A stretch of 15,125 nt of DNA from a bacterium (GTDB lineage: Bacteria; Blakebacterota; Blakebacteria; Blakebacterales; Blakebacteraceae), in assembly GCA_025774205.1 (NCBI GenBank), contig JALGWK010000039.1, positions 1-15,125 of the forward strand, read 5' to 3'. This document shows positions 1-12,540 of this stretch, piece after piece (positions within the stretch are counted from its first letter, which is position 1; every line of letters starts with the position of its first letter). Both the position numbers and the translations under genes were made by a program. Below the pieces are notes generated by a model. It was given only the letters and a program-made list of their open reading frames with translations, searched no databases and was not told the origin of the DNA.

Positions 1-114
1 CTTGCTCTGGACCTCGGTGATCGCTGCCGTCAGCGTCGTCTTGCCGTGGTCCACGTGTCCGATCGTTCCCACGTTCACGTGGGGCTTCGTTCGCTCGAAT
101 TTCTCCTTCGCCAT
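1..114 (-). CDS. tuf: Elongation factor Tu, N-terminal fragment (cut by window edge)
   Basis: EF-Tu is the GTPase that brings aminoacyl-tRNA to the ribosomal A site. Only the first 38 codons are present. They begin with [20 protein letters not shown] and continue into the P-loop GHVDHGKT (residues 19-26), which is the GTP-binding G1 motif. The start is the ATG at 114, preceded by a weak purine-rich stretch (AGAGAG, 7 bases upstream). It lies 27 bases after the fusA stop, the normal last position of the str operon (rpsL-rpsG-fusA-tuf). The rest of the gene is beyond the left edge. A second tuf copy enters the window at the right edge. Confidence 0.97.
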   Translation of the reverse strand, partial: MAKEKFERTKPHVNVGTIGHVDHGKTTLTAAITEVQSK

Positions 115-141
115 CAGATCGCTCTCTCTGTTTCTACCGGC

Positions 142-597
142 TCACGCAAGGACGCCGGCGGTCTGATCGATTATCTCTTTCTGAATTCCGGTGGGCACCC
201 GCTCATAGCGCCCGAACTGCATCGTAAAAATGGCCCGTCCCTGGGTCGTCGACCTCAGGGTCGTGGCGTATCCGAACATCTCCGACAGCGGAACCTCGCT
301 GTCTATCACCTGGGCCTCGGCCCGGTTCCGCAGACTCTTCACCTTGCCTCGCCGTGACGTCAGGTCACCCATGACATCCCCCACATATTCCTCGGGCGTC
401 ACGATCTCGACCTCCATGATCGGCTCGAGGATGACCGGATTGGCCTTCCGCGCCGCACTCTTTAGTCCCTGATGGGCCGCAATCTTGAACGACATCTCGC
501 TCGAATCGACCTCGTGGTACGATCCGTGAAGCAGGGTCACCTCGATATTCTCGAGCTGATAGCCGGCCAGCACACCGTTGCGCATGGCCTCCCTCAC
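142..597 (-). CDS. fusA: Elongation factor G, C-terminal part (rest of domain IV and domain V), out of frame with the upstream part
   Basis: These 151 residues match the end of EF-G, the GTPase that drives ribosomal translocation. The domain IV tip motif [10 protein letters not shown] is at residues 25-34, with the tip histidine at 28. Domain V starts near residue 53 ([12 protein letters not shown]) and contains [17 protein letters not shown]. The first codon shown is a GTG at 597, which forms a GTGA overlap with the TGA ending the upstream part. No convincing ribosome binding site precedes it, so I read this as the displaced 3' end of one gene and not as a separate gene. In a typical EF-G, the GVREAM found here is preceded by IPxEYIPAVxK, and those 11 residues are missing. 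Restoring them would give a protein of about 696 residues, the usual EF-G length. Start confidence is low; family confidence is very high. Confidence 0.85.
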   Translation of the reverse strand: MREAMRNGVLAGYQLENIEVTLLHGSYHEVDSSEMSFKIAAHQGLKSAARKANPVILEPIMEVEIVTPEEYVGDVMGDLTSRRGKVKSLRNRAEAQVIDSEVPLSEMFGYATTLRSTTQGRAIFTMQFGRYERVPTGIQKEIIDQTAGVLA

Positions 598-2201
598 ACC
601 CTGACGCCGCCGACCACCTGGCTCTCGAAAACGAGTCCGCTGCCGGGCACTCCCGGTGCGACCCGCATGACGATGTGGGCGTACTGGCCCCGGCCTCCGG
701 TCTGCTGAACGAATCGTGTCTCTTCCTCGACTTCGGTAGTGATCGATTCCCGGTACGCAACCTGCGGCCGTCCCACGTTGGCGGCAACCTTGAACTCCCT
801 CAGGAGCCGATCGACCAGGACCTCCAGGTGGAGCTCCCCCATGCCGTTGATGAGCGTCTGCCCCGTCTCGGGATCGGTCCGGACCTGGAAGGTCGGGTCC
901 TCTTCAGCGAGCTTGGCCAGACTCGAGGACAGCTTCTCTTCATCTGCCTTCGATTTCGGTTCGATCACGACCGAGATCACCGGCTTCGGGAAATTCATCA
1001 TCTCGAGCATGATCGGGTGGGCCTCGTCACAGAGGGTGTCACCCGTACTGGTGCTCTTCAGCCCTACCGCGGCGGCGATCTCGCCGGCATACGCTTCCTT
1101 CAGCTCCTCACGCTTGTTGGCGTGCATCTGAAGGATCCGCCCTATCCGCTCCTTGCGGTGCGAACGCGGATTGTAGACGTACGAGCCTGCCTTCATGGTG
1201 CCCGAGTACACGCGGAAGTAGGTCAGCCGCCCCACGAAGGGATCGGTCACGACCTTGAACGCCAGAGCGCTGAACGGCTCATCATCATCGGGGCTCCGCT
1301 CGATCTTCTCGTGTTCCCGGGTCGGTACCACCCCGGAGACCGGCTGGATATCGCTCGGCGCAGGCAGATAGTCGATGACCGCGTCGATCAGCTTCTGGAC
1401 GCCCTTGTTCTTGTAGGACGAACCGCAGAAGACCGGGACCATGTTGCCGTCCAGGGTTGCCTGCCGGATGGCAGCCTTGATCTCGGCCTCCTCGATCGGC
1501 TTCTCTTCGAGGAATTTCACGAGGAGCGTGTCGTTGTAATCGGCCACGCACTCAAGGATTTCCTGGCGGAAACGGTTGGCCTGTTCCCGATGACTGTCGG
1601 GTATCTCCGCCTCTTCGACTTTCACACCCTGGCTGGCTTCATCGTAGAAGTAGCACTTGTTCCGGATCAGGTCGATGATGCCGGTGAACAACTCGCCGGC
1701 GCCGACAGGGAGCTGGACCGGCAGGATCGGAGCCTTGAGGCGCTCTTTCATTTCCTCCAGAACCCGCAGGAAGTCCGCCCCCATCCGGTCCATCTTGTTC
1801 ACGTACGCGATCCGGGGAACGCGGTACCGATCGGCCTGACGCCAGACCGTTTCCGACTGCGGCTCGACCCCGCCGACTGCGCAGAAGACCGCGATGGCGC
1901 CGTCGAGTACCCGCAGTGACCGCTCCACTTCGACGGTGAAGTCGACGTGTCCCGGGGTGTCGATGATGTTGATCCGGTGGTCATTCCAGTAGGTGGTGGT
2001 AGCGGCCGAGGTGATCGTGATTCCCCGCTCCTTCTCCTGCTCCATCCAGTCCATCGTCGCGGCACCCTCATCCACCTCACCAATACGGTGCACGCGTCCC
2101 GTGTAGAACAGGATGCGCTCGGTGGTAGTGGTCTTACCGGCATCGATATGGGCCATGATGCCGATATTCCTGACCATCTCTAGGGGTACACTGCGTGGCA
2201 C
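594..2201 (-). CDS. fusA: Elongation factor G, N-terminal part (domains G to early IV), interrupted by deletion and frameshift
   Basis: This frame encodes 535 residues of EF-G. The G1 motif AHIDAGKT is at 17-24, switch I RGITI at 59-63, G3 DTPGH at 81-85 and G4 NKMD at 135-138. Domains II and III follow ([15 protein letters not shown]), then the start of domain IV ([13 protein letters not shown]). After GGV (residue 533, bases 603-605) the frame runs into R-V-stop. The downstream sequence continues EF-G in another frame, with 11 conserved codons missing and a net loss of 31 bases. The start is GTG at 2201, chosen because GGAGGA sits about 7 bases upstream; the in-frame ATG at 2177 has no such site. 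The truncated product lacks most of domain IV and all of domain V, so it could not translocate normally. Either the gene is broken, with another EF-G supplying the function, or the sequence has a local deletion. Confidence 0.9.
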   Translation of the reverse strand: MPRSVPLEMVRNIGIMAHIDAGKTTTTERILFYTGRVHRIGEVDEGAATMDWMEQEKERGITITSAATTTYWNDHRINIIDTPGHVDFTVEVERSLRVLDGAIAVFCAVGGVEPQSETVWRQADRYRVPRIAYVNKMDRMGADFLRVLEEMKERLKAPILPVQLPVGAGELFTGIIDLIRNKCYFYDEASQGVKVEEAEIPDSHREQANRFRQEILECVADYNDTLLVKFLEEKPIEEAEIKAAIRQATLDGNMVPVFCGSSYKNKGVQKLIDAVIDYLPAPSDIQPVSGVVPTREHEKIERSPDDDEPFSALAFKVVTDPFVGRLTYFRVYSGTMKAGSYVYNPRSHRKERIGRILQMHANKREELKEAYAGEIAAAVGLKSTSTGDTLCDEAHPIMLEMMNFPKPVISVVIEPKSKADEEKLSSSLAKLAEEDPTFQVRTDPETGQTLINGMGELHLEVLVDRLLREFKVAANVGRPQVAYRESITTEVEEETRFVQQTGGRGQYAHIVMRVAPGVPGSGLVFESQVVGGVRV

Positions 2202-2233
2202 TAACCGTTCCTCCGAACCGGTCCCGGGAAATG

Positions 2234-2258
2234 GTACACGCCTGCAACAGGCGTATAC
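2234..2258 (-). promoter_or_regulatory. Strong hairpin in the rpsG-fusA intercistronic gap
   Basis: In the transcript, arms of 11 bases (GUAUACGCCUG and CAGGCGUGUAC) can pair fully with one G-U wobble around a three-base UUG loop. No U-run follows, so it is not a typical intrinsic terminator. It lies about 33 bases before the fusA GTG in a 130-base gap (2202-2331), the largest gap in the str part. Closer to the start, bases 2207-2218 can form a small stem that puts part of the fusA GGAGG into a four-base loop. The stem could be an RNA-processing or stability element, or a ribosomal-protein binding site. The function is inferred only from position and pairing. Confidence 0.5.
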
Positions 2259-2331
2259 GTACTTCCACGTGTTATGTATTCGGGCGAAGTTGCATGCAGG
2301 CGGTGGCAGGGATCAGAGCGTTATAAGACGG

Positions 2332-2802
2332 TTACCAGCGATAATGAGCGAAGGCCTTGTTGGCTTCTGCCATTCGGTGTGTATCGTCTTTCTTCTTCAT
2401 AGTCGCACCCTCACCGCGCGTTGCGGCGAGGAATTCAGCGGCGAGCCGCTGGGCCATGGTATGCTCTGGTCGGTCCTTCGAGTTGGAAATGAGCCACCTG
2501 ATCGCCAGGGCGGTCGAACGGTTCCTGCTGATCTCGACCGGTACCTGGTACGTAGCTCCCCCAACCCGCCTTGACTTCACCTCAACCGAGGGCTTGGCGC
2601 TGTTGACCGCCTTCTCAAAGGTGGTCAGTCCTTCGCCTCCGGTAACGCTATCGATGCGCTCGATCGCTTCGTAGAAGATGCTCTCCGCGAGTGACTTCTT
2701 CCCCTTGCGCATCAGGTTGTTGATAAATCGGGTCACCTGCACCGAACCGTAGACCGGATCCGGCTTGAGTTCCCGCTTCTCTGCTCGTTTACGACGAGGC
2801 AT
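2332..2802 (-). CDS. rpsG: 30S ribosomal protein uS7
   Basis: uS7 is the primary 16S rRNA-binding protein that nucleates the 30S head and borders the E site. The 156-residue length is the standard bacterial size. Diagnostic stretches are MPRRKRAEKRELKPDP at the N-terminus, VKSRRVGGATYQVPVE in the middle (the beta hairpin region) and the conserved ending RMAEANKAFAHYRW. The start is ATG at 2802, 9 bases after the rpsL stop. The ribosome binding site TAGGGGGA overlaps that stop, which implies tight coupling with rpsL. I see no indels or missing residues. Confidence 0.98.
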   Translation of the reverse strand: MPRRKRAEKRELKPDPVYGSVQVTRFINNLMRKGKKSLAESIFYEAIERIDSVTGGEGLTTFEKAVNSAKPSVEVKSRRVGGATYQVPVEISRNRSTALAIRWLISNSKDRPEHTMAQRLAAEFLAATRGEGATMKKKDDTHRMAEANKAFAHYRW

Positions 2803-2811
2803 TCGGTCCCC

Positions 2812-3183
2812 CTACTTGGGCCGCTTGGTGCCGTACTTGGAACGTCTCTGCATCCTGTCGTCCACACCGTTTGTATCCAGGGTTCCCCGGATTATGTGGT
2901 AGCGGACACCGGGGAGGTCTTTCACACGACCGCCGCGGATCAGGACGATGGAGTGTTCCTGCAGATTATGTCCTTCACCAGGAATGTAGGCAGTTACTTC
3001 CTGCCGGTTGGTGAGTCGGACACGCGCCACCTTACGGAGGGCTGAATTCGGCTTCTTGGGTGTCGTTGTATACACACGGGTGCATACTCCACGCTTCTGG
3101 GGAGACCCCTGCAGCGCGGGTGCCGTACCCTTCTTCCGGACTTTCTTTCGGCCCTTCCGGACCAGCTGGTTCACAGTGGGCAA
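2812..3183 (-). CDS. rpsL: 30S ribosomal protein uS12
   Basis: uS12 sits at the decoding centre and is the streptomycin-accuracy protein. The 123-residue protein carries the invariant segments [10 protein letters not shown] (42-51) and [14 protein letters not shown] (83-96). Lys43 and Lys88, where streptomycin-resistance substitutions fall, are wild type, and Asp89, the residue modified by methylthiolation in many bacteria, is present. The start is a TTG at 3183. It is supported by GGAG 8 bases upstream and by the family's fixed N-terminus [10 protein letters not shown]; the only nearby upstream ATG is out of frame. This is the first gene of the str part, 103 bases after rpoC, and it probably has its own promoter. 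Confidence 0.97.
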   Translation of the reverse strand: MPTVNQLVRKGRKKVRKKGTAPALQGSPQKRGVCTRVYTTTPKKPNSALRKVARVRLTNRQEVTAYIPGEGHNLQEHSIVLIRGGRVKDLPGVRYHIIRGTLDTNGVDDRMQRRSKYGTKRPK

Positions 3184-3205
3184 AACTATCTCTCCACGTC
3201 ATTTC

Positions 3206-3221
3206 GTCCCGCTATCGGGAC
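3206..3221 (-). promoter_or_regulatory. Small perfect hairpin in the rpsL leader
   Basis: GUCCCG-AUAG-CGGGAC forms a perfect six-base-pair stem with a four-base loop, ending 22 bases before the rpsL TTG and just upstream of its ribosome binding site. No U-run follows, so a terminator is unlikely. It would lie in the 5' leader of a transcript from the promoter proposed at 3230-3257. A leader control element or an mRNA-stabilising cap is possible; the evidence is base pairing and location only. Confidence 0.4.
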
Positions 3222-3229
3222 AGACTAGC

Positions 3230-3257
3230 AACTTAGGCCAGAACTCCCCTGTGTCAA
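3230..3257 (-). promoter_or_regulatory. Candidate promoter for the rpsL-rpsG-fusA-tuf operon
   Basis: In the 103-base rpoC-rpsL gap, a perfect TTGACA (3252-3257) is followed after 16 bases by TAAGTT (3230-3235), which matches TATAAT at 3 of 6 positions. Read by the pattern known from Bacteroidota (TTG, 19 bases, TAnnTTTG), the same bases also fit fairly well: TTG, then 19 bases, then TAAGTTG. A str-operon promoter at this junction is common in bacteria. The -10 box is weak, so confidence is moderate. Confidence 0.45.
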
Positions 3258-3286
3258 CGGTCAAAACTCCCAAAATCCGTTTATTT

Positions 3287-7410
<4,124 letters not shown>

Positions 7411-7411
<1 letters not shown>

Positions 7412-10400
7412 CAGTTCGCCTCCTCATCGCTTTCGGCGTGGACAACGACCTCCAGGCCGAGGCTGTTCAGTTCCTTGACCAGCACGTTGAATGACTCGGG
7501 AACACCCGGCTCGGGCGGATTCTCCCCCTTCACGATCGACTCGTAGATCCGAGACCGTCCGGCCACATCGTCACTCTTGAAGGTCAGGATCTCCTGCAGG
7601 GTGTATGCCGCCCCGTACGCCTCGAGCGCCCATACCTCCATCTCACCGAACCGCTGACCGCCGAACTGGGCCTTCCCGCCCAGGGGCTGCTGCGTCACGA
7701 GGGAGTACGGACCGATCGAGCGGGCGTGGATCTTGTCATCCACCAGATGCGAGAGTTTCATCATATAGATGAATCCTACGGTGACCTCCTGCTTGATCTT
7801 CTCTCCGGTACGACCATCCCAGATAGGGGTCTTGCCGCTGATCGGCAGTCCCTCGCGCTTGAGCCAGTCACGGATCTCATCCAGCGTGGCGCCGGCGAAC
7901 ACCGGAGTGGCCACATGCTGGTCGGCAACCGCGGCGGCCCACCCGAGATGAGCCTCGAGGATCTGGCCGATATTCATCCGACTGGGAACACCGAGGGGAT
8001 TGAGAACCATGTCAACCGGGGTACCGTCTTCCATATAGGGCATGTCCTCATAGGGGACGATCCGGCTGACCACACCCTTGTTGCCGTGACGTCCGGCCAT
8101 CTTGTCTCCGACAGCCAGTTTGCGTCGGCGGGCGATGTAGACCTTCACCAGCTGGTTCACACCCGGCGGGAGTTCGTCGCCGCGCTGGATCTTGTCGATC
8201 TCCAGCGTCTCGCGCTCATCGAGTTCCTCCAGCATCTGGGCGCAGAGGACGATCGCCTCACTGATCCGTTTATTGATCTTCGGGTCGTCGGTCCACTGGT
8301 CGTCCACGGCGTAGAGCTCTTTGTGGTCGAAGATGAATCCCTTCAGGACCTCCTTCGTCCATTTCCCCTTCTGGACCTTCACCCGGTTGGATCCCACGGT
8401 GCGGATGTCGCCGACCTTCAGGTTCTGAAGCAGGTCGGCGACGAACTCGTCGCGGTCTTTCTTCAGCATGACGCGACGTCGTTCGAACCGGTCGCTCGTC
8501 TGGGCGATCTGCTTGGAATCTTCCTTCTTTGTCTTCTCGTCCCGCTCCTTGCGGGAGAAGACCTTGGTGTCGATAACGATCCCGTTCATCCCCGGGGGTG
8601 CCTTCAGGCTGGCGTCCTTCACATCGCCGGCCTTCTCCCCGAAGATCGCCCGCAGGAGCCGCTCCTCAGGTGATAGTTCGGTCTCACCCTTGGGAGTCAC
8701 CTTCCCGACCAGGACGTCACCCGCCTCGACGAGGGCCCCGAGACGCACGATCCCGAGTTCATCGAGGTTGCGGATGGCGCTCTCGCCCACGTTGGGAATC
8801 TCGCGCGTGATCTCCTCCGGACCTCGCCGGGTATCACGCACCTGGATCTCGTACTCTTCGATATGGATCGAGGTATAGACATCTTCGCGAACGAGTCGAT
8901 CGGAGACGACGATGGCGTCCTCGAAGTTGTACCCCATCCACGGCATGAAGGCCACGAGGATATTCTTGCCCAGGGCGAGTTCGCCACCTTCGGTCGCCAT
9001 GCCGTCGGCGATGACATCACCGGCCTTGACCCGGTCACCGACCTGCACGATCGGCTTCTGGTTGATGCATGTATTCTGGTTGGTCCGCTTGAACTTCACG
9101 AGGTGGTATTCATCGACCTCCGAAACGTTGAAGTCACGGGCCTTCGACGAAGATTGCTTGATGTTGACGCTGTCGGCCGTAACCCGCGTGACCGTACCCG
9201 CTTCCCGGGCGAGTACGACGGCTCCCGAGTCACGGGCGGCCCTCGACTCCATGCCGGTTCCGACCAGCGGCGCGTCGGGCCGGAGCAGCGGGACAGCCTG
9301 CCGCTGCATATTCGAACCCATCAGGGCGCGGTTGGCGTCATCGTGCTCGAGGAAGGGGATCAGGCCCGCCGCCACGCTCACCAGCTGGGTCGGTGAGACG
9401 TCCATGTACTGGACCTCATCCGGCCTCACGATCGGGTAGTCGTCACGGACCCGGGCCTTGATGAACTCGTTCACAAAGCTACCGTGCCGGTCAAGCGGCG
9501 CGTTCGCCTGCGCGACGATAAAGGGATCTTCCTGGTCCGCCGTCAGGAACTCGATCGAATCGGTCACCTTCCCGTTCTCGACCTTCCGGTACGGCGTCTC
9601 GATGAAACCGAAGGGATTGATCCGGGCGTAGGTGGCCAGGGACGAGATCAGACCGATGTTCGGACCTTCCGGGGTTTCGATCGGGCAGATCCGGCCGTAA
9701 TGGGTGTGATGTACGTCCCGGACTTCGAATCCGGCCAGGGGGTTGGTCTGATCCATGAACTGGCTCAGCTGGCTCGAGCCGAAGAAGGCGTTGATGACCG
9801 CCGAGACCGTCCGGGCATTGACCAGTTCCTGGGGGGTCAGTGATTCGGTGTCGCGGAGGCTCATCCGCTCCTTGATCGTCCTGGCCATCCGGGAGAGTCC
9901 CACGCTGAACTGGTTGGAGAGGAGCTCGCCGACAGTACGGGCCCGGCGGTTGCCCAGATGGTCGATATCGTCGACCTCTCCCTGGGCTCCCCTCAGCCTG
10001 AGAAGTTCGCTGATGATGGCGATGAAGTCGGTCGTGTCGAGGACCCGCTGTTCGATCGGGATGTCGAGCTTCAGACGGGTGTTCATCCGGTACCGGCCCA
10101 CCTCGCCCAGGTCGTACCGTTTCGGCTCGAAGAAGAGCCGCTCAAGCAGCTGCCGCGCGGTATCCACGTTCGGCGGATCACCCGGCCGAAGCAGTCCATA
10201 GATCCTGTAGAGCGCCTCTTCGGTGCTATTGGTCGGATCCTTGGCGAGCGCGTTCTCGATGACCGGCGCGTCATGGCGGCTCTCGTCGACGACGATGACC
10301 TCGACCTTCTTGATCTTGTGATCCACCAGGAAGAGGAGCGCGTCGTCATCGATCGACTCACCGGCCTCCTTGAGGATCTCACCGGTGTCGGTGTCGACCG

Positions 10401-11133
10401 CGGGTTTTGCCAGCGTCCTGCCGACCGCCTTCTCGTCGACCTTGATCGACTCATTCCCGTGGAAGAGGCCCAGGATCTCCTCGTTGGAACTGAACCCGAT
10501 CGCGCGCAGGAGGACCGTGACCGGCTGCTTTCTCCGGCGATCGATGTGGACGTACATGACATCCGAGACATCGTAGGAGAACTCGAGCCAGGAACCGCGG
10601 AAGGGGATGATGCGGGCCGAGTAGAGCCGCTTGCCGTTCGGGTGGATGGTCTCGTCGAAGAACACCCCGGGGGAACGATGCAGCTGCGTCACGATGACAC
10701 GCTCGGCACCGTTCACGATGAATGTGCCCCGGTCGGTTATCAGCGGGAGTTCACCGAGGTAGGTGCTCTGCTCGATGATGTCCTTGACCCTCTTCTCGTC
10801 ACCCTCGGAATCACGGATGATGAGACGCAGCCGGGCCTTGAGGCTGGCCGCGTAGGTCATGTTCCGGTCTTTACACTCATCCACCGTGTACTTCGGCTGT
10901 CCGATCGCATAATCGATGAACTCCAGGGTGAAGTTCCCGTGCACGTCGGTGATCGGGAAAATCTCCTGGAATACCGACTGGAGCCCCTGACTCTCCCGCT
11001 TCGACGGGGGGATCACGGACTGCAGAAAGGACTCATAGGATTGGAGCTGTACGGCCAGCAGGTTCGGCAGATCCACGGGTGCGGACAGCTTACCGAAACT
11101 GTGCCGATCGATAGTACCGGTCCTCATCGCCAA
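7411..11133 (-). CDS. rpoB: DNA-directed RNA polymerase subunit beta, lacking 21 residues of the rifampicin region and fork loop 2
   Basis: Beta is the other half of the polymerase active-site cleft; here it has 1240 residues. The active-site lysines are in [12 protein letters not shown] (K1011 and K1019). [24 protein letters not shown] and the C-terminal [20 protein letters not shown], which contacts beta', are intact. An SI1-type insertion lies around residues 230-300. The odd feature is the rifampicin cluster: [17 protein letters not shown] (ending at L466) runs straight into AGFEVRDVH. In E. coli the equivalent of residues 522-542 stands between them, including H526, R529, S531 and R540, plus fork loop 2. 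The reading frame is kept. The start is TTG at 11133, 9 bases after AAGGAG; the in-frame ATG at 11127 would be 15 bases away, which is too far. It follows rplL by 115 bases. Confidence 0.96.
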
Positions 11134-11162
11134 GGCAGATCACTCCTTGTAACAGAGACAGG

Positions 11163-11216
11163 AACAGCACATCCCGCCCAGGTACTTCCGGGGAGGCGCA
11201 TGAGAGGTGTGCTGCT
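11163..11216 (-). promoter_or_regulatory. Long-range stem-loop in the rplL-rpoB gap
   Basis: In the transcript AGCAGCACA (plus-strand 11208-11216) can pair with UGUGCUGUU (11163-11171) over nine base pairs, one of them a G-U wobble, enclosing a C- and G-rich loop of about 36 bases with some further pairing. The gap is 115 bases. In E. coli the same junction holds an attenuator and an RNase III cleavage site that set the lower level of rpoBC relative to rplJL. A similar role here is an inference from position. There is no U-run typical of an intrinsic terminator. Confidence 0.35.
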
Positions 11217-11248
11217 CGATGTACAGGCGATCAATCACGCTCGCGAGG

Positions 11249-11632
11249 CTACTTGATCTCTACTTTACCGCCGACTTCTTCGATCTTCTTCTTGACGTCT
11301 TCGGCTTCTTCCTTCGGTACCCCTTCTTTAACCGCGTTCGGGGTTCCGTCCACCAGGTCCTTCGCTTCCTTCAGCCCCAGGCTGGTAAGGGCACGGACGA
11401 CCTTGATGACCTGGATCTTGTTGTCGCCGATGTCCGTGAGGACAGCGTCGAACTCGGTCTGTTCTTCATCTGCCATGCCACCGGGAACGGCAACGCCGCC
11501 GGCCATCATGGCCACCGGTGCGGCCTGGGCCGATACCCCGAACTTGTCCTCAAGAGCGGATACGAGATCCGCCAGCTCCATCACGGTCAGCGTTTCGATC
11601 GACTCGACGATGGTCTCCAGCTTGTCAGCCAT
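11249..11632 (-). CDS. rplL: 50S ribosomal protein bL12 (L7/L12)
   Basis: bL12 is the multicopy stalk protein that recruits translation GTPases; this gene encodes 127 residues. The N-terminal dimerisation and uL10-binding helices span about 1-32 ([20 protein letters not shown]). A short flexible hinge rich in Ala, Gly, Pro and Val covers about 34-55, and the C-terminal factor-binding domain covers 57-127 with [11 protein letters not shown] at 84-94. The ATG at 11632 is used because AAGGAG lies 5 bases upstream and the family's N-terminus fits; a longer in-frame reading begins upstream without support. A GC-rich hairpin lies between it and rplJ. Unlike uL10 and uL11 in this window, it has no added acidic tail. 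Confidence 0.97.
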   Translation of the reverse strand: MADKLETIVESIETLTVMELADLVSALEDKFGVSAQAAPVAMMAGGVAVPGGMADEEQTEFDAVLTDIGDNKIQVIKVVRALTSLGLKEAKDLVDGTPNAVKEGVPKEEAEDVKKKIEEVGGKVEIK

Positions 11633-11648
11633 GGTATCTCCTTGGAAT

Positions 11649-11668
11649 CCCTCCCTTTTCGGGGAGGG
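11649..11668 (-). promoter_or_regulatory. GC-rich hairpin between rplJ and rplL
   Basis: CCCUCCC-CGAAAA-GGGAGGG forms a perfect seven-base-pair stem with a six-base loop, filling much of the 53-base rplJ-rplL gap. It ends 11 bases before the AAGGAG of rplL. It lacks a U-run. It could protect the rplL segment of the mRNA or isolate rplL initiation, which must be several-fold higher than rplJ initiation because the stalk carries multiple bL12 copies. That role is inferred. Confidence 0.5.
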
Positions 11669-11685
11669 CACTGCCTGTAACAGGG

Positions 11686-12540
11686 TTAATCCTGGTCAGC
11701 CGTCTCTTCCGGATCGGCATCCTGACTCTCTTCACTTGCTTCAACTGCTTCACTCTCTCCGGCAGGAACTTCCACGTCCGGTTCCCCGGTATCCGCGTCC
11801 CCCTCTCCGGAGACCTCGTTCTTCACTTCTTCACTCTCTTCGTCAACGTCACTCACATCATCACTACTCTCAGCGGATGCCTCAGCGGCGGCCTCGGATT
11901 GGATTTCCCCGTCCGCCTCAGAGGCGGCCGCGGATTCCGGACCCGCGATCTCACCCGATTCCCGTTTCTTCCTGAGATCCTCGAGGGCGGTAACGAGCCC
12001 GCGCGAGACGCCGGTAAGCACATTGACGAGGCCCTGCAGCGGACTGTTGATGACCCAGACCAGCCTGCGGAGCAGTTCCTCCCGGCTCGGAAGCGAGGAG
12101 AGCTTCACAAACGTGCTCTGCTCGATGATCTCCCCCTCAAAGAGCCCGCCCTTGAAGAGCAGGAAGTCACCCTTTCGGCGATGGTCATCCTGGAACGACT
12201 TGATGACCCTGGCCGGCGCTACCGGATCCGCCAGACTGACAGCCATGGCGGTCGGACCCACCAGGTCGGTCACCCAGTCGGGCAGATCGGCCTTGTCGGC
12301 GGCACGGATGAGCAGGTTGTTCTTGACGATCATGAACTGCACGTCCGCTTCCCGGAACCTGCCGCGGAGATCGTTCATCATCGCGACGTCGATCCCCCGG
12401 TAATCGGTCAGGAAGACACTCACAGAATCCTTCAATACCCCTTTAAGCCGCTCGACTTCAGCAACCTTCTCAGGGCGTGGAGGACGCTGCAGGTCCTGCA
12501 GTTCTTCATCGTGTAAGCGTTCAGCCTCGACGACATTCAT
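11686..12540 (-). CDS. rplJ: 50S ribosomal protein uL10 with a long acidic C-terminal tail
   Basis: uL10 anchors bL12 dimers to the stalk base. The core (about residues 20-193) is a normal uL10: [47 protein letters not shown], then the bL12-binding helix around 152-193. Family members usually end near there, at about 165-180 residues. This one continues to 284. The extra 91 or so residues contain 35 Asp/Glu and only one basic residue, the remainder being mostly Ser, Ala, Gly and Val. The tail is predicted to be disordered, and its DNA is locally less GC-rich (29 G/C of 60 at 11821-11880). The ATG at 12540 has GGAG about 10 bases upstream. The leader after rplA is only 24 bases, too short for the long autoregulatory leader seen in E. 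coli. There is no frameshift: the tail ends cleanly at TAA. Confidence 0.95.
   Translation of the reverse strand: MNVVEAERLHDEELQDLQRPPRPEKVAEVERLKGVLKDSVSVFLTDYRGIDVAMMNDLRGRFREADVQFMIVKNNLLIRAADKADLPDWVTDLVGPTAMAVSLADPVAPARVIKSFQDDHRRKGDFLLFKGGLFEGEIIEQSTFVKLSSLPSREELLRRLVWVINSPLQGLVNVLTGVSRGLVTALEDLRKKRESGEIAGPESAAASEADGEIQSEAAAEASAESSDDVSDVDEESEEVKNEVSGEGDADTGEPDVEVPAGESEAVEASEESQDADPEETADQD

Noticed and set aside
594-605. Programmed frameshift or a genuine two-gene EF-G joined by a GTGA overlap
   Set aside because: A frame change alone would not explain the 11 missing conserved residues, there is no slippery heptamer or clear binding site, and the break falls inside a folded domain. A deletion explains everything.
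675-1919. Long open frame on the plus strand (414 codons) opposite fusA
   Set aside because: It lies entirely antisense to conserved EF-G sequence; GC-rich coding DNA commonly leaves such open complementary frames. The product has no recognisable motif.
3206-3221. Intrinsic terminator after rpoC
   Set aside because: The hairpin is not followed by a U-run and lies just before the rpsL binding site, downstream of the proposed promoter.
11125-11127. ATG start for rpoB two codons inside
   Set aside because: It is 15 bases from the AAGGAG, while the TTG at 11133 is 9 bases away.
9958-11256. Long plus-strand open frame (432 codons) opposite rpoB, plus similar ones at 5957-6733, 7726-8673 and 12754-13650
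   Set aside because: All are shadows of clearly conserved minus-strand genes, with composition typical of reversed GC-rich codons and no family resemblance.
11633-11671. Thirteen-residue N-terminal extension of bL12
   Set aside because: It would start inside the rplJ-rplL hairpin; the ATG at 11632 has a well-placed AAGGAG and the family N-terminus.
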